Part shown: piece by piece, positions 18,480-27,562 of the stretch
Numbering within the stretch: the first letter of the stretch is position 1
Layout: each line of letters opens with the position of its first letter
Notes under the pieces: model-generated
Told to the model about the DNA's origin: nothing
The model's input: only the letters and a program-made list of their open reading frames with translations
The model's database searches: none
NCBI GenBank assembly: GCA_913020045.1
Contig: CAJWBE010000021.1
Span: 1 to 64,000 of the forward strand
Direction: 5' to 3'
Source: an uncultured Oleiphilus sp.
GTDB taxonomy: Bacteria; Pseudomonadota; Gammaproteobacteria; Pseudomonadales; Oleiphilaceae
DNA: 64,000 nt
Program-made: the position numbers and the translations under genes

Positions 18480-18616
18480 GTTGTTTCTCCAAAATTAATT
18501 CAAGGGATTGTTTGAAAGCGGAGCCAGTGTACGATGCGCCCAACTCACAAATAAATTGAATTAAAATGAACTTCATGTTCTATTATTTAGATCGTAGATG
18601 TACTAGGTACTTACCC

Positions 18617-19516
18617 ATGATTTCGATCAAACAGCTTAGCTATGCCCTCGCGGTCGAAAAGAGCCTTCACTTCAAACGCGCGGCGGAGGCCTGCCATGTT
18701 AGCCAATCCGCCTTGAGTACGGCATTGAATGCACTGGAGACACAACTCGGTTTGCAGATTTTCGAACGTGATAATAAGAAAGTTCTGGTAACACCAATGG
18801 GTAAAGAGGTACTAGAACGAGCGCGCTCTATCATGAGCCAAGTAGGCGAATTGCAGAATTTGGCAGACAGCCAAAAAGAAACCTTAAGCTACCCAATGAC
18901 AGTGGGCTTTATTCCTACCATTAGCCCATTTTTACTGCCAAGAATTCTCCCAGCACTGGCCCAAGAATATCCTGATTTTTCACTGACTGTTGTCGAAGAG
19001 CAGTCGCATGTGTTGGTCGAGATGGTTAGATCAGGCGAAATCGACACCGCTATTTTGGCGCTTCCCTACCCTTGCGAGGGTTTACTAAGCTTTGAGTTTT
19101 GGCAAGAAGATTTTTACTGGGTGACGCACGCCGAGAATGCGTATTCAGAACAACAAGAAATCACCAGCGACGAACTTGAACAAGCACAACTCATGTTACT
19201 CAAAGACGGTCATTGCCTAAAAGATCACGCTCTGGAAGCCTGCAAGTTGCCGGCGCCATCAGCCAATCATGGGTTTGGTGCCACCAGCTTGAATACCTTG
19301 ATTCAAATGGTAGCAGGTAAGCTAGGCTCAACATTGGTTCCGGCGATGGCGCTGACCCAATTAGTCAAACAAAACCATGACCTACGAGCCGTGCACCTAA
19401 ACGAACCTGGTCCACACCGCCGCATAGCCTTTATTGTTCGACCGAACTACTCTCGCTTGGCGAGTGTCGAAGCCCTGATGGCGCTATTTAAACGTCAGCT
19501 CAATACAGGGAGTTGA
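18617..19516 (+). CDS. oxyR: Peroxide-sensing LysR regulator OxyR
   Basis: 299 residues from the ATG at 18617; an upstream ATG at 18566 adds a non-conserved leader. The N-terminal LysR helix-turn-helix is KRAAEACHVSQSALSTALNALE. The redox pair Cys200 and Cys209 lies in DGHCLKDHALEAC, matching Cys199 and Cys208 of E. coli OxyR, so the peroxide sensor is intact. It is divergent from ahpC, the usual target. Confidence 0.95.
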   Translation: MISIKQLSYALAVEKSLHFKRAAEACHVSQSALSTALNALETQLGLQIFERDNKKVLVTPMGKEVLERARSIMSQVGELQNLADSQKETLSYPMTVGFIPTISPFLLPRILPALAQEYPDFSLTVVEEQSHVLVEMVRSGEIDTAILALPYPCEGLLSFEFWQEDFYWVTHAENAYSEQQEITSDELEQAQLMLLKDGHCLKDHALEACKLPAPSANHGFGATSLNTLIQMVAGKLGSTLVPAMALTQLVKQNHDLRAVHLNEPGPHRRIAFIVRPNYSRLASVEALMALFKRQLNTGS

Positions 19517-19887
19517 AATAGAAAGGTTTACGAAACAGTCTGAGCGATCAAAAAAACTGAACGCAATGATCACTTCAATCTGATTTACCTGAAGCTGCCG
19601 GTGTCGCAAGCTAGCTTTCTCAAACAAAGAGGCTAATCGCCATCAGCCCTTAGGAGGGGCGCAGGTATGAACACACACAATCATCATGTATCAACGCAGC
19701 ATAACAGCCGCGAGCAACAGCACAACAAAGAATGCAACTATGCCAATGACTACTATGGCGACCGCCAATGTAAACCATGCCAAACACCAAAATAGCGCGG
19801 ACGACCGTCAATCAAACAAGAACATGAAATCAGCGCGCTTAGTCCTAGCCACCGCTAACATTAGAATTTAAAGGGTGGCTAGGCTTA
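19517..19887. other. Intergenic region with small-ORF candidates
   Basis: Apart from the plus-strand small ORF at 19667-19795, the minus strand at about 19693-19790 holds a hydrophobic stretch (ACLAWFT to AAVMLR) with only TTG starts. No terminator for oxyR was recognised. Confidence 0.5.
19667..19795 (+). CDS. Candidate 42-residue small protein
   Basis: The ATG at 19667 has an ideal AGGAGG nine bases upstream. The predicted product is polar, rich in His, Asn and Gln (about half of all residues), with three Cys including a CKPC-like pair near the end, which could bind metal. No homologue is recognised. The opposite strand reads as a hydrophobic helix, so one of the two readings may be a shadow of the other. 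The Shine-Dalgarno favours this strand. Confidence 0.35.
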   Translation: MNTHNHHVSTQHNSREQQHNKECNYANDYYGDRQCKPCQTPK

Positions 19888-21705
19888 TCAAACCTTCTTA
19901 TTTTGGCTCTCTGCAAGCATCGACAAGTAGCTCGCTTCCATCGACGCTGCAAAACCTTTCGCGTCACATAGGGCCGAGTTTTTTAAGAGTTCGCGAAGCT
20001 GCGGACGTAAACGTTCCAACTCTTCTGGCTCGTGCGCCAGCTCAATAGCGCGCTGGCAATAGGCCTCTCGATTATTGCAAACAAACTGCTCCAAGCCCGC
20101 GTGTGTCATGATGCTGGCGCTTACCCGCGCGGCATGACGATCACCTAGAATACAAAGCGTCGGCACTCCCATCCATAGCGCTTCAAACGTTGTTGTCGTG
20201 CCATTATACGGAAACGTATCCAAGGCAAGATCAACCGAGTTATACAGCGCCAAATGATGTTCAGAGCTCTCGATACTGGCACTAAGTTGTAAACGACTCA
20301 ACGCCACACCCTCACGTTCAAAAAAAGTGTTAACACGTTTCAGTACAGCAGGTTCGCTAAGCTGCTTTGCCTTGATAATCATGCGCGAGTCCGGCACTGC
20401 TTTTAGTATCTCCGCCCACGCACTAAGCACACCATCGTTCACTTTCAGTAAATTATTAAAGCTGCCAAACGTTAAATAGCCGTTACTGACGCTAGGCGCT
20501 TCTGCCTGGTAACTCATCGACGCGTCGCCTTGGTAACACAAAAAAGCGTTAGATAAGCGCACCAAGGTTTCATTCGCGTAAGCATCCGCTGAAGGAGGAG
20601 GATCAGTAATCTCGTCCACAATTCGGTAATCAATTGCCGGCACGCCGGTCGAATGCGGGTAGCCTAGCCAAGACACTTGCACAGGGGCCATCCGAGCGGC
20701 TAGCGCCAGCATACGATTGCCTCCGCTATGTCCCGACAGCTCAACCAAAATATCTACGGCATCCGCACGAACCTGCTGGCACAATGCACCATTGGCTAGC
20801 GAAGCGGTATCTCGCCACTGGTCACTCAGCGATTTGAATTTTTCCGTATACGCGTCCTTCTCGACCCCGTTGTAATAGCAATACACCTCAAACTCATCTC
20901 GATTGTGTTGGGTCAGCAAGGGCAGCAGAAAATAAGCAACGGAGTGCTTTCGAAAGTCTCCCGATAGATAGCCAATTCTAACTTTTGGTTTTCTCTGGAC
21001 AGGCAGAGCATCCGGCGTCGGCAAGAGCTCGCGCAATGACGCATGCGCATCGAACACCTCGCCCGGTGCTTGCGTTTCAAGATAGTTGAGCCCCATTAAC
21101 CAGTTGGAACGTAATTCGAAACGCTCTGGAAACGCGGCAATTGACTTTACGTAATACTCAGTCGAACCGGCCACATCACATAAGCCAAACAACGCCGTGG
21201 CCATATTGTTTAGCGCCACCTTATGGTCAGGATGCTTTTCAAGCACCTTTGCCAACATTCGCTTTGCCTTGCCGTACTGTTTTAGCTTTAACTGAACGCC
21301 AGACAAGCTGGCCATCAATTCTAGGTCGCCAGGATTTATGTCTAAGGCTTGGCCAAAATAGTACACCGATTTTTCGTATTGCTTGGTGCTGACATAAAGG
21401 TTTGCCAAGCCTGAATTAAAACCAGCATCGCTTGGATTTAGTCCAAGCGCCTTAAGAAAGTGCACCTCACTTTGGGCAAACTGACTGGCGCTCATCAATA
21501 GTATTGCTAGCAAAAAGTGCGACGGAGCGTGTTTTGGCGCTGTTGCCAACACATGCTCATAGGCGTCTTTGGCGACATCTCCTCTGCCCTGCTGATGCGC
21601 AGTTCGGCCTTGCAAGAAAACGTTCTGAAGCTCGGGAGATAAGGTAATTTGTTTAGGCGGTTTTGTTTTACTGCGCGCAGGACGCTTTGTTTTTTTATTG
21701 GCCAT
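19888..21705 (-). CDS. TPR protein with O-GlcNAc-transferase-like domain (GT41)
   Basis: 605 residues. A basic N-terminus is followed by about five TPR repeats (residues 25-200; for example AKDAYEHVLATAPKHAPSHF), a linker, and a two-part GT41 domain: IGYLSGDFRKHSVAYFLLPL, then VQVSWLGYPHSTG, a GSFNNLLKV segment and DTFPYNGTTTTFEALWMGVP with GDRHAARV. This is the architecture of bacterial SPINDLY/OGT-like transferases that add sugars to protein Ser/Thr or Asn. The target protein is unknown. No flagellin or adhesin gene is adjacent. Confidence 0.88.
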   Translation of the reverse strand: MANKKTKRPARSKTKPPKQITLSPELQNVFLQGRTAHQQGRGDVAKDAYEHVLATAPKHAPSHFLLAILLMSASQFAQSEVHFLKALGLNPSDAGFNSGLANLYVSTKQYEKSVYYFGQALDINPGDLELMASLSGVQLKLKQYGKAKRMLAKVLEKHPDHKVALNNMATALFGLCDVAGSTEYYVKSIAAFPERFELRSNWLMGLNYLETQAPGEVFDAHASLRELLPTPDALPVQRKPKVRIGYLSGDFRKHSVAYFLLPLLTQHNRDEFEVYCYYNGVEKDAYTEKFKSLSDQWRDTASLANGALCQQVRADAVDILVELSGHSGGNRMLALAARMAPVQVSWLGYPHSTGVPAIDYRIVDEITDPPPSADAYANETLVRLSNAFLCYQGDASMSYQAEAPSVSNGYLTFGSFNNLLKVNDGVLSAWAEILKAVPDSRMIIKAKQLSEPAVLKRVNTFFEREGVALSRLQLSASIESSEHHLALYNSVDLALDTFPYNGTTTTFEALWMGVPTLCILGDRHAARVSASIMTHAGLEQFVCNNREAYCQRAIELAHEPEELERLRPQLRELLKNSALCDAKGFAASMEASYLSMLAESQNKKV

Positions 21706-21856
21706 TTAACCGTACGTATTCACTAGATTTCTTGGGACTGACAAGCATGACGAAACAGCAAATGCCTTGCCTGATTAATGGAGCATAGTGGCGCTAGCCG
21801 AACAAAGAATCAAGCAACAAACAGCTGAAGTGTGACAAGGCAATAAATGCCTAGGT

Positions 21857-21894
21857 GAAAAGAGCGGTAGCCCGAAAATTAAATAGGCTACCGC
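21857..21894 (-). terminator. Terminator of the 35-residue small-protein gene
   Basis: On the minus strand a 9-bp perfect stem GCGGTAGCC / GGCTACCGC with a 13-nt loop is followed by TCTTTTC. It lies 60 bp after the small gene and 150 bp before the OGT-like gene, so the small gene forms its own transcript. Confidence 0.75.
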
Positions 21895-21953
21895 GTTCAT
21901 CCCTGAACAAGGCTCCTGAAAAAAACACACTAAATGGGCTTAAAGAGCCTCTT

Positions 21954-22061
21954 TTAATTCGCGAAATACATTTGCTCAAAATAGTCTTTAAGGCTTGCAT
22001 AAGTACGTGATTCGCTATCGCTAGTTAACTCAAACAACTTACTTCCCATTACTTTCTTCAT
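21954..22061 (-). CDS. 35-residue small protein, own transcription unit
   Basis: The ATG at 22059-22061 has AGGAG with seven-base spacing, a textbook ribosome site. The product begins MKKVMGSKLFELTSD and ends DYFEQMYFAN: basic start, acidic Ser/Thr-rich middle, aromatic-rich C-terminus, no signal or membrane helix. A strong terminator follows, giving a transcript of roughly 250 nt. I recognise no family. Options are a small regulatory protein, a modified-peptide precursor, or a coding small RNA. The neighbouring glycosyltransferase is suggestive only. Confidence 0.7.
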   Translation of the reverse strand: MKKVMGSKLFELTSDSESRTYASLKDYFEQMYFAN

Positions 22062-22273
22062 CGGTATTCTCCTAATGATTAAAAGAGTTCAGTTGAAAAT
22101 CTCAGAGTCGATGCCAGCGTTAAAGTAGGTTAAGATCAAGCTCGCTCAATTTGAAATTCGTCTAAACAGAAGCCCAACGGTTCAGCCCGTTGCAGGCTCA
22201 CCTTAATCAAAGCATCGTCCGTGCCAACGAATCAAGCAATCTCATAATTTCTATTTTTATTCATAAAATTCAG

Positions 22274-22311
22274 ATACCTACATAATTATTATTGAATAAT
22301 TATGTAGGTAT
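22274..22311. repeat. Perfect 17-bp inverted repeat
   Basis: Arms 22274-22290 and 22295-22311 (ATACCTACATAATTATT and its complement) surround a 4-base loop. There is no T-run on either side. It is placed between the divergent small-protein gene and the DUF2238 gene, so an operator for a dimeric regulator or a cruciform/mini-element is possible. Confidence 0.8.
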
Positions 22312-22464
22312 TCGGTAACCACTAAGCACTCGGTTATGCACAATCTTTGAACATGATCACTCGGCATTGCACTCAAATCTACCTCATTCTGCGATGCCAT
22401 TGACGCCCTGTGCCGCCGCTCATAAAATCACGATAACGACCAAAAGGATTAAAGGAGTCTCACT

Positions 22465-23073
22465 ATCAAAGCGCTATGGATCACCATTTTTACGGCCACA
22501 CTCATCTGGTCAGGTATCAACCCTAAAGACACGCTCACGTGGTTTCTTGAGGTTCTGCCCGCTCTTATCGGATTCGCCATTCTTGCCTCGACATTCTACT
22601 CCTTTCGCCTCACCCCCATGCTATACACGCTCATCCTAATCCACTGCGTGATCTTAATGATTGGCGGCCACTACACCTATGCGGAGGTGCCATTGTTCGA
22701 CGGCCTATTTGGTGCTGAACGCAATAACTACGACAAGCTTGGCCACTTTGCTCAAGGCTTTGTGCCCGCGCTCATCGCGCGTGAAGTGTTGATTCGAAAA
22801 CAGGTGGTGAATAGCACAGCATGGCGAAACGTATTCGTGGTCTGTATCTGCTTAGCGTTTAGTGCGTTCTACGAATTGATCGAATGGTGGGTCGCGCTGG
22901 CGTCCGGAGAAGACGCAGCAGCCTTTCTAGGAACACAAGGCTATATTTGGGATACACAGTCTGACATGGCGTTGGCATTACTTGGCGCAATCGTTTGTCT
23001 GATGAGCCTGCCGCGATGGCACGACAAGCAGCTGCGCCAGCTGGAGCGTCAGCACAAAACGATCGACCTCTAA
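22465..23073 (+). CDS. DUF2238 (YjdF-like) membrane protein, apparent ATC start
   Basis: 202 residues if read from the ATC at 22465, which has AGGAG (22453-22457) seven bases upstream. The first in-frame ATG, at 22618, would delete two conserved N-terminal helices including SGINPKDTLTWFLEVLPALI. An in-frame TAA lies at about 22448 and no ATG, GTG or TTG occurs between. The body shows the family segments GGHYTYAEVPLFD, RNNYDKLGHFAQGFVPALI and FYELIEWW. It is an inner membrane protein of unknown function with about six helices. Stop codons overlap with convergent syd. Confidence 0.85.
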   Translation: MKALWITIFTATLIWSGINPKDTLTWFLEVLPALIGFAILASTFYSFRLTPMLYTLILIHCVILMIGGHYTYAEVPLFDGLFGAERNNYDKLGHFAQGFVPALIAREVLIRKQVVNSTAWRNVFVVCICLAFSAFYELIEWWVALASGEDAAAFLGTQGYIWDTQSDMALALLGAIVCLMSLPRWHDKQLRQLERQHKTIDL

Positions 23074-23636
23074 GCGTTATAGTCGTCCATCGTTGGTTTG
23101 AGTCCAATTAAAAAAGCCTCGAGGTTTGCCGCCAAAACCTCGTGCGCTTTATAACCAGGTTTTTCGAGCACCACTTGCCCGCTTTCCTGGTCAATACAAA
23201 TGACATCATTACCCGACGTTGCGCCAATAAACCAGCTCATAGGTAAGCGGTTCTTTCGCTTGGCAAAGGCATGACCCAGTAAATTTTGTTTCAGATTTTC
23301 CTCGTCTTCCTCATTCCAGATTTGGATTAAGTTAAACGGCAATTCATTGAACTCAACACTCAAACCATTCGACCAAAATGCACCATAAAACGCATCCACG
23401 TCTGGATGAAATTTCAGCTCAAGTGCTGACTCCAAGCTGATAAATAAATCACTACCTTTTCGCTCAATGGGACGCCAAAACAACACTGTATCACTGGGCT
23501 CATTGCCAGCTATCTCGGTACAAAGCGAAGGCCAAGGCGGGTCAAACGAAACAGAGGGTAAACGGTCCTTCTCCATTTGGTGAAGGTTCATATAGCGGGT
23601 AAACAGTGCATCAAGTGCAAGAAAAACAGGATTCAT
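23070..23636 (-). CDS. syd: SecY-interacting protein Syd
   Basis: 188 residues from the ATG at 23636, which places the ALDALFTRY helix as in E. coli Syd (181 residues); an ATG four codons earlier and a longer TTG frame are alternatives. Conserved segments are DAFYGAFWSNGLSVEF, QIWNEEDEENLKQNLLGH and the C-terminal LEAFLIGLKP. Syd binds SecY at the inner face of the membrane and acts as a quality check on the translocon. It converges on the DUF2238 gene with overlapping stops. Confidence 0.85.
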   Translation of the reverse strand: MNPVFLALDALFTRYMNLHQMEKDRLPSVSFDPPWPSLCTEIAGNEPSDTVLFWRPIERKGSDLFISLESALELKFHPDVDAFYGAFWSNGLSVEFNELPFNLIQIWNEEDEENLKQNLLGHAFAKRKNRLPMSWFIGATSGNDVICIDQESGQVVLEKPGYKAHEVLAANLEAFLIGLKPTMDDYNA

Positions 23637-23768
23637 CGAAACACTCATCGGGATAAGAAAAAATAGACGGGATAGTGGCCCCATGTCGACAACACTCGTG
23701 ACTACCCTGTCTAACAATTGAATTGAATAAACGCTGGCGACTAACTAGAAACCCTAGGCTGCTCCGCC

Positions 23769-25436
23769 TTATTCTAGCGGAGCAGGCTTAGCAATACCGT
23801 AACCTTGTCCATAATCAACGCCTAATTCAGCGAGGGCCGCTTGAATCTCTGGCGTTTCAACAAACTCGGCAATAGTCTTCAAACCCGCGGCATGTGCAAT
23901 GGTATTGCAGGCATTCACAATCCCCATATCAATGGGGTCTTCCAACATGTTAAGCACAAAGCTGCCGTCGATTTTCAAATAATCTAATGGAATCGTTTTA
24001 AGATACGTAAACGAACTCATGCCGACACCAAAATCATCTAACGCAAAGCGAAAGCCCTGTTCACGAATCTCAGAAATAAATCCTACGGCGTCTGCCAAAT
24101 TATCGATCGCCGCGGTCTCGGTAATCTCAAAACAAATACTGCTAGGCAGTACCTGCGTTTCTTTCTGCATCATCCGAACATCATCAAAGAATGTCTCGTC
24201 GCTCAGCGACTGGCCCGACAAGTTAATAAAATACGTCTCATCGCGTGCACGGTCGCCTCTGGCTGCCACATACTGAAATGCCTGGCCGACTACCAAACGA
24301 TCAATCTTAGGCATCAAATTAAACTTCTCTGCGGCAGGGATAAACTCACCCGGCGCTACAAATCCATCCTCATTGCGTAAACGCAACAAAAACTCGCCAT
24401 GGCGGTTATGGTCTTCTGACAGCAACGCTTCCATCGGCTGAAAAAACAATTCGAACTGATTGCTCTCTAGTGCCGATTTTATCTTGTTGACCCACAGCAA
24501 CTCATTGCGCCGCTGATGATACTCTTCGTTGTCGTCGCTATACCATTGAATGCCACTTCGGCCGCGCTCTTTCGCCGCGTAGCAGGCAATATCTGCGCTG
24601 CTCATTAGCTCTTCAATTGAGCCTTTCGTCAGGTCGAGTGCAACAATACCAATGCTAATGCTGATCGAGTACTCGGTACCCTCCCACGCGAATCGCATGC
24701 GATCGACCGCGCGACGGATGTTTTCAGCGAGATACAGTGTCTGCTCTTCTGACACATCAATCATTAGTATGCCAAACTCATCGCCGCCTAAACGCGCCAA
24801 CAAATGCGCATCCTTAATCGCTGACTGAATCGTCTTGGTGACCTGTTTTAGCAATTCATCACCCGCCACATGTCCGCAGGTCTCATTCACCACCTTGAAC
24901 TGGTCAAGATCCAAATACATCAATACGTTTAGATTCGCGCTATTCATCGTCGACGCGTCATGCAGACTGCGTTCGAAGAAACGTCGGTTAGGTAAACTGG
25001 TCAGTGTGTCGTGGCAACTCAGGAAGCGTACGCCTTGCTCGGCAACATCTTTAGCTTTGCGCGTCGCGTTAGATGCCATTTCCCGCTCAATCACTGGCAC
25101 TAGTCGCGACAGGTTATCCTTCATCACATAATCTTGTGCGCCCATACCCATCGCATCCACACCAATGTTTTCGGGCATCGTGCCCGACACAACAATAATA
25201 GGCAGGTCAGGGCTAATCTCTTTAACGATTTGAATGACGGCTGTTGAAGACCAACGCGGCATCGAATGGTCTGAAATAACGAGGTCCCATTCATTGTTTA
25301 GTTTTTCGCGCAGCTCAGGTTCATTAGTGACGTGCGTGACATCCGCACTCAGGCCTCCTTTCTCGATCGCACGCATGACAAAAAATGCGTCGTTCTCGGA
25401 GTCGTCTACTAATAAAATTTGTAACTTATCTGACAT
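23769..25436 (-). CDS. Response regulator with GGDEF and EAL domains
   Basis: 555 residues: receiver (1-125; DD pair near 11-12, phospho-Asp in VISDHSMPR, Lys in VMKDN), GGDEF (about 140-300) with intact GGDEF and no RxxD inhibition site before it, then EAL (about 315-555). The EAL signature reads EFL, but the binding Glu and the DDFG, LKIDGSF and AEFVE catalytic segments are kept. It could both make and break cyclic di-GMP under phosphorylation control. It is the last gene of the sensory run from the TonB receptor and probably the output. Confidence 0.92.
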   Translation of the reverse strand: MSDKLQILLVDDSENDAFFVMRAIEKGGLSADVTHVTNEPELREKLNNEWDLVISDHSMPRWSSTAVIQIVKEISPDLPIIVVSGTMPENIGVDAMGMGAQDYVMKDNLSRLVPVIEREMASNATRKAKDVAEQGVRFLSCHDTLTSLPNRRFFERSLHDASTMNSANLNVLMYLDLDQFKVVNETCGHVAGDELLKQVTKTIQSAIKDAHLLARLGGDEFGILMIDVSEEQTLYLAENIRRAVDRMRFAWEGTEYSISISIGIVALDLTKGSIEELMSSADIACYAAKERGRSGIQWYSDDNEEYHQRRNELLWVNKIKSALESNQFELFFQPMEALLSEDHNRHGEFLLRLRNEDGFVAPGEFIPAAEKFNLMPKIDRLVVGQAFQYVAARGDRARDETYFINLSGQSLSDETFFDDVRMMQKETQVLPSSICFEITETAAIDNLADAVGFISEIREQGFRFALDDFGVGMSSFTYLKTIPLDYLKIDGSFVLNMLEDPIDMGIVNACNTIAHAAGLKTIAEFVETPEIQAALAELGVDYGQGYGIAKPAPLE

Positions 25437-25479
25437 TGCTGCTCGCTTCTAAAATCATATCGCGCTCATTGTAAGTGGC

Positions 25480-25920
25480 CTAACCTGCCAAGCGTGGTGT
25501 TTTGTTTTCTCTCAGCCAGTAATCCTTCAACAAAGCGACTTGAGAGGTAAAGTCGTCATAACTCACCGGCTTATTCACATAGCTGTTCGCACCTAATTGA
25601 TAGCCGCGCACCATGTCGAGCTCTTCGTCGGAAGACGTTAGCAACACGACCGGAACAATGGCGCTAGCCGTGTTCTGGCGAATTTGCTCTAGCACTTGTA
25701 AGCCGCTCAATTTAGGCAGTTTGATATCAAGGAAAATCACTTTGGGTAAATCCGCTTTGTCACGGCCAGAAAACTTTCCGCGAGCAAAAATATAATCAAT
25801 GGCTTCTTCGCCATTGCGGGCCACCACGACATGCAAATCTGCCTGAGTCTTTTTTAAGGCTCGCAGCGCAAGCAACTCATCATCAGGATTATCTTCTACC
25901 AGTAATACCGTTTCGTTCAT
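25480..25920 (-). CDS. Single-domain response regulator
   Basis: 146 residues: one CheY-like receiver of the Rcp1 type. Acidic pocket VEDNPDD, phospho-Asp in FLDIKLPKLSG (near residue 61), switch Thr in LLTSSD and Lys in YVNKPVS are intact. There is no output domain. It lies between the kinase and the receiver-GGDEF-EAL gene, so it likely acts as a phosphate sink or relay. Confidence 0.92.
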   Translation of the reverse strand: MNETVLLVEDNPDDELLALRALKKTQADLHVVVARNGEEAIDYIFARGKFSGRDKADLPKVIFLDIKLPKLSGLQVLEQIRQNTASAIVPVVLLTSSDEELDMVRGYQLGANSYVNKPVSYDDFTSQVALLKDYWLRENKTPRLAG

Positions 25921-26043
25921 GCTGTATCTCCGTTACTAGCAAGCAGTATAGATTGATCACTTATCAAATACGAATGACTTAGGACAAAAGCGAGCCGAGA
26001 TCCGTCACCCACTAAACCCGAATACCTTGGCTTAGAATACACC

Positions 26044-27561
26044 CTAAGCACGGTTAAACTCATGGCTAAGAGAGTGCGCATCAGACTCGCGATCCATAGG
26101 CCGATTTTGATTCAAGGTAAAATAGAAACAGGCGCCTTGTCCTATCTCAGAGGTCGCCCAAATGTCGCCATGATGGCGATGCACTGCGCGCGCGACCGTG
26201 GCAAGTCCAATCCCCGTACCTTCAAACTCATCATCTGAGTGCAAACGTTTGAATGCGGTAAACAAGTCACCCGCGTACGCTTTGTCAAACCCAGCGCCAT
26301 TGTCTCGAACAAAAAACACCTTCACGCCCTGCTCATCACGACAACCGACTTCAATCGTGGCATGAGCTTCATTTCCCGAGTACTTCCAAGCATTGCTGAG
26401 CAAATTATCTAACGCGACTTGCAGCAGCAAGCTATCAGCCTGCGCGGATATCTCTGGATGTACCACAATCGATACCTTTCGCTGCGGCTCTTGGTCTTGT
26501 AAGTGCTGACACGCCGATGACGCGAGTGCAGAAAAATCTAAGGCTGTAATTTCCAACTCTTTGCGACTCACTCGCGACAGCTGCAAGAGGGTACTAATCA
26601 ATTCACCCATTTTTTGCGCCGCTTTACGGGCACGATGTATGTAACTACTCGCGAGGTCATCAAGCTGGTCTGCGTAATCTTCTTCCAAGGCGCGCGTAAA
26701 GCCATCAATGGCTCGCAAAGGCGAGCGCAGATCATGTGACACCGAATAACTAAACGCTTCTAACTCTTTGTTTGCGACCGCCAGCTCTTTGTTACTCTGC
26801 CCAAGCTCTTGCGTTGCCTCTTCTACCTTAAGGTCCAGCTCAGCAGTATTTTGCATAATACGTTCGTTTTGAGCTTTGATCGTCACCAGCATGCTATTAA
26901 ATGCGTCCACCAGCTCACCAATCTCATCACCACTTTCACGCCTTGCTGTCAGGTCATAATTTTGCGTAGTAGCGACCTCATTCGCCGTGCTCGTTAGATT
27001 GAGCAGTGGTCTGGCGATATACGACTGTAAGTAGCGAGATAGAAAAAATGCCAAGCTTCCAATCAAAGAAATAAACAATAGGACCATCGCAACATAAAAC
27101 CCTAGTTGCGTATAAAGACGTTCGAGCGACACTTTCAACAGCAAACTCCCAACAGGCTCACCGTCGACGACAATCGCCTCGCTGTGCAAGTAATGCTCAG
27201 CCGTAAATCGACGGACTCCTTCTTGCACTGTTTCTGGACAATCCAGCACTGCATTATTTGCTTTGAAAAAAGCTAACAAGCCTGACTCGCCATACAAACA
27301 ACCGGCGAGAATATCCTCTTTTACGCGCAAACTACTTAGGTTCTCTTCTAGGCCGGCAACATCCTGGAATAACAATGCCGCTTGGCTCCGGTCAGCAATA
27401 ATTTTGGCCGTCGTACCATATTCCTGTTCCATATTGTGGCGTTGAGAGAAAAATTCGTAGGCGACAAAAACCGAACCCAGCAAAATAATAGACACCAATA
27501 CGGAGAGCATAATCAGCAGCATGAGTTTGCTGCGTATTGGGCGGTCATTAAAATTGAACAT
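26044..27561 (-). CDS. Membrane histidine kinase with CHASE-type sensor
   Basis: 505 residues. A first membrane helix (about 14-36) and a second (about 152-174) enclose a periplasmic sensor resembling CHASE8, with two Cys (in AGCLYG and LDCPETV). HAMP (about 175-230), a coiled coil rich in Glu/Lys/Gln (about 235-270), HisKA with the phosphoryl site SVSHDLRSPLRAID (near 278) and HATPase_c with DNLLSNAWKYS, DNGAGFD and GTGIGLA follow. It belongs to the phytochrome-like HPK group. The neighbouring YfiR-like protein may bind its periplasmic part. Confidence 0.92.
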   Translation of the reverse strand: MFNFNDRPIRSKLMLLIMLSVLVSIILLGSVFVAYEFFSQRHNMEQEYGTTAKIIADRSQAALLFQDVAGLEENLSSLRVKEDILAGCLYGESGLLAFFKANNAVLDCPETVQEGVRRFTAEHYLHSEAIVVDGEPVGSLLLKVSLERLYTQLGFYVAMVLLFISLIGSLAFFLSRYLQSYIARPLLNLTSTANEVATTQNYDLTARRESGDEIGELVDAFNSMLVTIKAQNERIMQNTAELDLKVEEATQELGQSNKELAVANKELEAFSYSVSHDLRSPLRAIDGFTRALEEDYADQLDDLASSYIHRARKAAQKMGELISTLLQLSRVSRKELEITALDFSALASSACQHLQDQEPQRKVSIVVHPEISAQADSLLLQVALDNLLSNAWKYSGNEAHATIEVGCRDEQGVKVFFVRDNGAGFDKAYAGDLFTAFKRLHSDDEFEGTGIGLATVARAVHRHHGDIWATSEIGQGACFYFTLNQNRPMDRESDAHSLSHEFNRA

Positions 27562-27562
27562 T

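Noticed and set aside
18480-18616. OxyR operator in the ahpC-oxyR spacer
   Set aside because: Only fragments of the ATAG-N7-CTAT pattern are visible (near CTATTATTTAG); not enough to call a site.
19693-19790. Hydrophobic minus-strand stretch resembling a membrane helix
   Set aside because: Only TTG starts and no ribosome site; noted as an alternative to the plus-strand small ORF, not called as a gene.
22367-22639. 90-codon plus frame before DUF2238
   Set aside because: It lies over the true DUF2238 N-terminus in another frame and has low-complexity Ser/Pro/Arg composition.
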